This document shows positions 3,757 through 5,895 of a DNA stretch of 5,895 nucleotides, piece after piece. The notes below the pieces were generated by a model that had not been told where the DNA came from, did not search any database, and saw only the letters and a program-made list of their open reading frames with translations. Where the stretch lies: NCBI GenBank assembly GCA_016840645.1, contig JAEORY010000273.1, forward strand, positions 1-5,895, read 5' to 3'. The stretch is from Candidatus Borrarchaeota archaeon. GTDB taxonomy: Archaea; Asgardarchaeota; Sifarchaeia; Borrarchaeales; Borrarchaeaceae. Within the stretch, counting starts at the first letter, position 1. Each line of letters opens with the position of its first letter. Made by a program: the position numbers and the translations under genes.

Positions 3757-3887
3757 TTTATTGTATCATTAATATCGATAACTTGTGATGCAAGAAGGCA
3801 TCGCTGCTACCGGAAATCGGCAGTGAGACTAGTTACTAAATATAAGGTATCAGGATGGGGTAAAAGTCCCAAGAACTCCACTATTAC
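3757..3887 (+). ncRNA. possible structured spacer with four stems
   Basis: No gene. TAACT/AGTTA (3779-3783/3831-3835) can enclose two hairpins, GATGC/GCATC (3787-3791/3798-3802) and CTGC/GCAG (3804-3807/3820-3823). A separate hairpin TGGGG-TAAAAG-TCCCA lies at 3856-3871. The last resembles GGC-AAAA-GCC at 3649-3658, and both lie shortly before a tRNA-Arg. A CTATTAC (3881-3887) just ahead of the next tRNA has no left half and is probably not a promoter. Confidence 0.35.
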
Positions 3888-3960
3888 GCTCTAGAAGTTC
3901 AAATGGATGAGCACTCGCCTCCTAAGCGAGAAGTTGTAGGTTCGAGTCCTATCTGGAGCA
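3888..3960 (+). tRNA. tRNA-Arg (anticodon CCT)
   Basis: Decodes AGG. Acceptor 3888-3894/3953-3959 (G1-C72), A73. D stem GTTC/GAGC, perfect anticodon stem CTCGC/GCGAG with CCT at 3921-3923, T arm GTAGG/CCTAT. The discriminator base is directly followed by the third copy of the bipartite element. Confidence 0.94.
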
Positions 3961-3993
3961 TTCTCCAGAGGTCGTTTTTTTGTATTCTATTAC
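3961..3993 (+). promoter_or_regulatory. bipartite phage promoter element, copy 3
   Basis: TTCTCCAGAGGTC (3961-3973), 13 bases with a T-tract, CTATTAC (3987-3993). Predicted start about 4000; ATG 4026 follows AAAGGA. The following ACACCGAAT and AAACTTTT match the leader of the sigma gene, so the whole cassette of roughly 60 bases seems duplicated. Confidence 0.65.
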
Positions 3994-4025
3994 ACCGAAT
4001 GAAACTTTTTATAAAGGATAATGTA

Positions 4026-4244
4026 ATGGCTAAACATGAAGTTGAAGAGAAAACACGGGCTAACGTTCGAGCAGTAATAACTACTATTCGGACAAGGCAT
4101 AATTTGAATCGCAAAGATGCTGAATATTATTTTCAGCGAGCTATCAATGATTCTTCTGTAGTCGAGAGACTTATGGAAGAGGTCGATAGAGATGTCGAAG
4201 AGCAAAAAGAGACGGAAGCAGATTGGAAAAATAGGCCCCAGTAG
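4026..4244 (+). CDS. small charged helical protein, 72 aa, overlaps tRNA-Arg(ACG)
   Basis: Not recognised. The product is almost entirely polar and charged and probably all helical (KHEVEEKTRANVRAVITT, then RKDAEYYFQRAINDSS, then VVERLMEEVDRDVEEQKETE). It has no Cys and no membrane segment, so a small coiled-coil or helical-bundle binding protein is likely. ATG 4026 is preferred over the in-frame ATG 3999 because AAAGGA (4013-4018) is correctly spaced and 3999 would fall at the predicted transcription start. The last ten bases, including the TAG stop at 4242-4244, lie inside the 5' acceptor and linker of tRNA-Arg(ACG). RNase P cleavage before 4235 would therefore remove the stop codon from the mRNA. 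Confidence 0.78.
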   Translation: MAKHEVEEKTRANVRAVITTIRTRHNLNRKDAEYYFQRAINDSSVVERLMEEVDRDVEEQKETEADWKNRPQ

Positions 4245-4308
4245 TCTAAATGGAGAGGCACTCCGCTACGAACGGAGAAATATGCGAGTTCGAGTCTTGC
4301 CTGGGGTA
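4235..4308 (+). tRNA. tRNA-Arg (anticodon ACG)
   Basis: Reads CGU/CGC/CGA if A34 becomes inosine through the host TadA. Acceptor 4235-4241/4301-4307 with G1-U72, A73. D stem GTCT/AGGC, perfect anticodon stem CTCCG/CGGAG with ACG at 4268-4270, T arm GCGAG/CTTGC. Its first ten bases overlap the end of the upstream gene. Confidence 0.94.
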
Positions 4309-4313
4309 TTTAA

Positions 4314-4387
4314 GCCCAGGTGAAGCAATTGGCAGTCTTCTTTCATTCAAAATGAAGGTGTTGGTGGTTCGAGTCCACTTCTGGGTA
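4314..4387 (+). tRNA. tRNA-Leu (anticodon CAA) with short class I variable region
   Basis: Decodes UUG. It shares the acceptor, D arm and GTGTT variable region of the two class I Leu tRNAs at 2577 and 2659. Anticodon CAA is at 4348-4350 in stem TTTCA/TGAAG, T arm GGTGG/CCACT, G1-U72 and A73. The duplicated body, 1.6 kb away from its relatives, indicates expansion of one tRNA lineage with anticodon change. Confidence 0.88.
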
Positions 4388-4409
4388 TTCGGATATACTC
4401 ATATAATTT

Positions 4410-4441
4410 AAGAGAGATTTTCACGGGTCTCTCTTTTTTTT
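4410..4441 (+). terminator. intrinsic terminator after the tRNA-Leu(CAA)
   Basis: AGAGAGA (4411-4417) pairs perfectly with TCTCTCT (4428-4434) around a ten-base loop, followed by an unbroken T run to 4441. It separates the tRNA unit from the promoter element at 4455. Confidence 0.88.
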
Positions 4442-4454
4442 CGCGAAAATAGTA

Positions 4455-4487
4455 TTCTCCAGAGGTCTAAAAAAGCGATACTATAGT
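4455..4487 (+). promoter_or_regulatory. bipartite phage promoter element, copy 4
   Basis: TTCTCCAGAGGTC (4455-4467), 13 bases with an A-tract, CTATAGT (4481-4487, closest to TATAAT of all copies). It lies right after a terminator, as expected for a promoter. The leader would be short, since AAGGA of the next gene starts at 4492. Confidence 0.68.
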
Positions 4488-4504
4488 AGGGAAGGAAAAC
4501 AAAT

Positions 4505-4789
4505 ATGAAACTATATATAACAAGAGATGAAGACAGTAACGATATCTGGCTATGGCTTAAACCTAGAAAAGGTAATTGGAAGCCAGAACAGTTGGAAGGA
4601 TGCGATATGGTAAATTACCAACGCAGACAATCTATGGATGAAATAGATAGATATTGTTGCTATGACGCTAAAGACTTCCGAAAGAAATTCGGACAAAATA
4701 TCAATAAGAAGACATGTAAGTGTGTCCATCTACCAGATGCTTTGGTTATGGATAATGAACTAGCAAAAATGCCTCTATTTTTTGGATAA
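4505..4789 (+). CDS. hypothetical protein, 94 aa
   Basis: Unrecognised, soluble. The N-terminal half is Trp-rich (IWLWLKPRKGNW, residues 14-25), which suggests a beta hairpin or small binding surface. The middle is charged with paired cysteines at residues 51-52 (YCCYD), and C85-adjacent KTCKCVH gives a CxC pattern near residues 70-73. Metal binding by these cysteines and the nearby histidine is conceivable but not shown. ATG 4505 is supported by GGGAAGGA about 8 bases upstream. It is the first gene after the terminator at 4410-4441 and copy 4 of the bipartite element, and the next gene begins 4 bases after its stop, so the pair forms a short operon. Confidence 0.82.
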   Translation: MKLYITRDEDSNDIWLWLKPRKGNWKPEQLEGCDMVNYQRRQSMDEIDRYCCYDAKDFRKKFGQNINKKTCKCVHLPDALVMDNELAKMPLFFG

Positions 4790-4793
4790 TAAA

Positions 4794-5150
4794 ATGTCAT
4801 TAAACAGCCAAGTCGTGATTCTCCCTAGAGAATCCTCAAATCTTATTGCCGTAATTAAATTCGATTCCAGAGGTGAAGAAGCTGAAGGAATGAAGATGCT
4901 TATTAAAGGTATAACAGCATGGATGAGAAACACTACTGAAGGGGCAGATGCTTGGTACTACTCTTCTGAAGATTTCAATGTCGGCGACCTAACCTCATAT
5001 TTAGACCATGATTCTAATATATGGAAGTATTTGAATGAAGCTGGTGTTTATAACCTTGAAATAGAGACATATGGTACTGATAGTTATTCCTTAGATTATA
5101 ACTATGATACTGTCTTAGCTGATTCGGACGAATTAGGGGATAAAGATTAA
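4794..5150 (+). CDS. acidic hypothetical protein, 118 aa
   Basis: No family recognised. The chain is strongly acidic, especially in the last 60 residues (DYNYDTVLADSDELGDKD at the end), and rich in Tyr, with no membrane segment or cysteine. Short hydrophobic strands (QVVILPRESSNLIAVIKF) at the N-terminus suggest a small alpha/beta fold, and the acidic tail resembles DNA-mimic or regulatory proteins only in composition. ATG 4794 is chosen, with GGAT 7 bases upstream. An in-frame TTG at 4782 would add four residues but has no ribosome binding site. It follows the 94-aa gene by 4 bases and shares its promoter. Copy 5 of the bipartite element starts directly after the TAA. Confidence 0.8.
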   Translation: MSLNSQVVILPRESSNLIAVIKFDSRGEEAEGMKMLIKGITAWMRNTTEGADAWYYSSEDFNVGDLTSYLDHDSNIWKYLNEAGVYNLEIETYGTDSYSLDYNYDTVLADSDELGDKD

Positions 5151-5183
5151 TTCTCCAGAGGTCTAAAAAATAAAAGCTATTAC
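5151..5183 (+). promoter_or_regulatory. bipartite phage promoter element, copy 5
   Basis: TTCTCCAGAGGTC (5151-5163) begins right after the upstream stop codon, then 13 bases with an A-tract and CTATTAC (5177-5183). The predicted start is near 5190. The leader again carries CGAAT and AAACTTTTA (about 5195-5212), like copies 2 and 3. Confidence 0.65.
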
Positions 5184-5231
5184 AACAACGAAAACGAATT
5201 AAAACTTTTATTTTGCTGAAAGGAAGTACCC

Positions 5232-5895
5232 ATGTCGGAAGTTGTAGCTGAAACGCGTCAATTAAAAATGCACCGTAAATTATTGCTAGACGTAATTCAA
5301 CGTCAAGCAGGCACCCTCGATAAAGCTATGCTAGAGGGGGGAATGAATGCAATGGAAGCAATCGTTGCATTAGAAGCCAATGGTGGAGTCTGTAAAGACA
5401 AAAAAATCTATATGACCTACACAAAACTAGATGGAAACATTACCATCACAATCCAAGACTTCGGTAAAGGTATCACAACCGAAAAGGAAATCGAAGAATT
5501 CTTTGAAACATTCGGTACTCCCCACGATGAAAGCGAGCATAAGGTTTTCGCTCAATTCAGAATGGGTAGAGGTCAGATGTTTAACTTCGGTAAAAATGTA
5601 TGGCGTACAGGCACCTTTGAATTGACAGTAGATGTACTCAATAAGGGTCTTGAATGGGAGCTTAAAAAGAACCTGCCATTCGTAGATGGCTGTCATATAA
5701 CTATAGAGCTGTACGACAAATACATTAACCAATGGCCTGCCCACACGGAAGATTGCTTCAAAGATTCCGTCAAAAGACAGATGGAGTTTATCGAATTGCC
5801 TCTTATCTTCAATGGCGAACAGATAAATACGCCTGCTCAAGATTGTACTTGGGATTTTGAGGATGAATTCGCTTACTATCTATTTAATGTAGGCG
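5232..5895 (+). CDS. rIIA-like GHKL-family ATPase, N-terminal part (cut by window edge)
   Basis: The first 221 residues of a larger protein that is open at the right edge. The Bergerat ATP-binding fold of the GHKL (Hsp90/MutL/rIIA) superfamily is visible: an N-box-like helix LEGGMNAMEAIVALEA (34-49, candidate catalytic Glu35 and Mg-binding Asn39), the G1 motif DFGKG (76-80), and a Gly-rich lid FRMGRGQMF (109-117). Residues 125-163 give the further beta strands expected of the fold. Phage proteins of this type are called rIIA-like; T4 rIIA acts at the membrane and guards against exclusion by prophage genes such as rex. MutL or Hsp90 itself is less likely because of the phage setting and the N-box variant. 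ATG 5232 has AAAGGAAG 5 bases upstream, and copy 5 of the bipartite element drives it. Confidence 0.75.
   Translation, partial: MSEVVAETRQLKMHRKLLLDVIQRQAGTLDKAMLEGGMNAMEAIVALEANGGVCKDKKIYMTYTKLDGNITITIQDFGKGITTEKEIEEFFETFGTPHDESEHKVFAQFRMGRGQMFNFGKNVWRTGTFELTVDVLNKGLEWELKKNLPFVDGCHITIELYDKYINQWPAHTEDCFKDSVKRQMEFIELPLIFNGEQINTPAQDCTWDFEDEFAYYLFNVG

Noticed and set aside
3899..4205. N-terminal extension of the 72-aa gene back to 3903 and antisense frames
   Set aside because: The extension runs through tRNA-Arg(CCT) and the promoter element; ATG 4026 has the correctly placed AAAGGA.
4866..4875. CCAGAGGTG as a sixth copy of the bipartite element
   Set aside because: It lies inside a coding sequence, lacks the final C, and has no CTA block at the required distance.
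84..5183. CRISPR array from the repeated CCAGAGGTC units
   Set aside because: Copies are irregularly spaced by hundreds to thousands of bases with genes between them.
5427..5840. Antisense frame of 137 codons and + frame 5431-5625
   Set aside because: Both are shadows of the rIIA-like gene, whose ATPase motifs and ribosome binding site are clear.

Overview
This window looks like part of the accessory region of a low-GC, double-stranded DNA tailed-phage genome. It combines a dense array of 14 tRNA genes, one phage-type sigma factor, one rIIA-like GHKL ATPase, and several very small unannotatable genes, all on the + strand and tightly packed. No integrase, transposon or bacterial housekeeping gene is visible. 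The host cannot be named from this sequence. Sigma70-like promoters and AGGA-type ribosome binding sites indicate a bacterial host.

Layout. Positions 1-613 hold tRNA-Thr, tRNA-Gln and tRNA-His, separated by two strongly folded non-coding segments; one of these (about 380-479) has its own promoter and intrinsic terminator. Positions 615-1950 hold four small genes, three of them membrane-type, interleaved with tRNA-Ile2/Met and tRNA-Lys. Positions 1951-2732 hold tRNA-Cys, a 3' tRNA remnant, a small Cys/His-rich gene and three Leu tRNAs. Positions 2733-3377 hold the sigma factor. Positions 3387-3960 hold tRNA-Glu and two tRNA-Arg, with long structured spacers. Positions 3961-4441 hold a small gene that runs into tRNA-Arg(ACG), then tRNA-Leu(CAA) and a terminator. 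Positions 4455-5895 hold two small unknown genes and the 5' part of the rIIA-like gene.

The most striking signal is a bipartite intergenic element, CCAGAGGTC then exactly 13 bases then CTA (usually CTATTAC). It occurs five times (a sixth copy is degenerate), each time ahead of a protein gene and usually directly after a tRNA 3' end. The fixed spacing, with a spacer that varies in sequence (A-tract or T-tract), points to a two-part phage promoter. It may be read by the sigma factor encoded here, which itself has a copy, or by a MotA-like activator.

The tRNA set is also unusual. Three Leu-anticodon tRNAs (TAA, TAG, CAA) have short class I variable regions on one shared body, beside a normal class II tRNA-Leu(TAA). 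The GCA (Cys) tRNA has a long class II variable arm. Nine of the 14 tRNAs lack a Watson-Crick pair at position 1-72, seven of them with G1-U72. None encodes CCA. All folds were made by eye.
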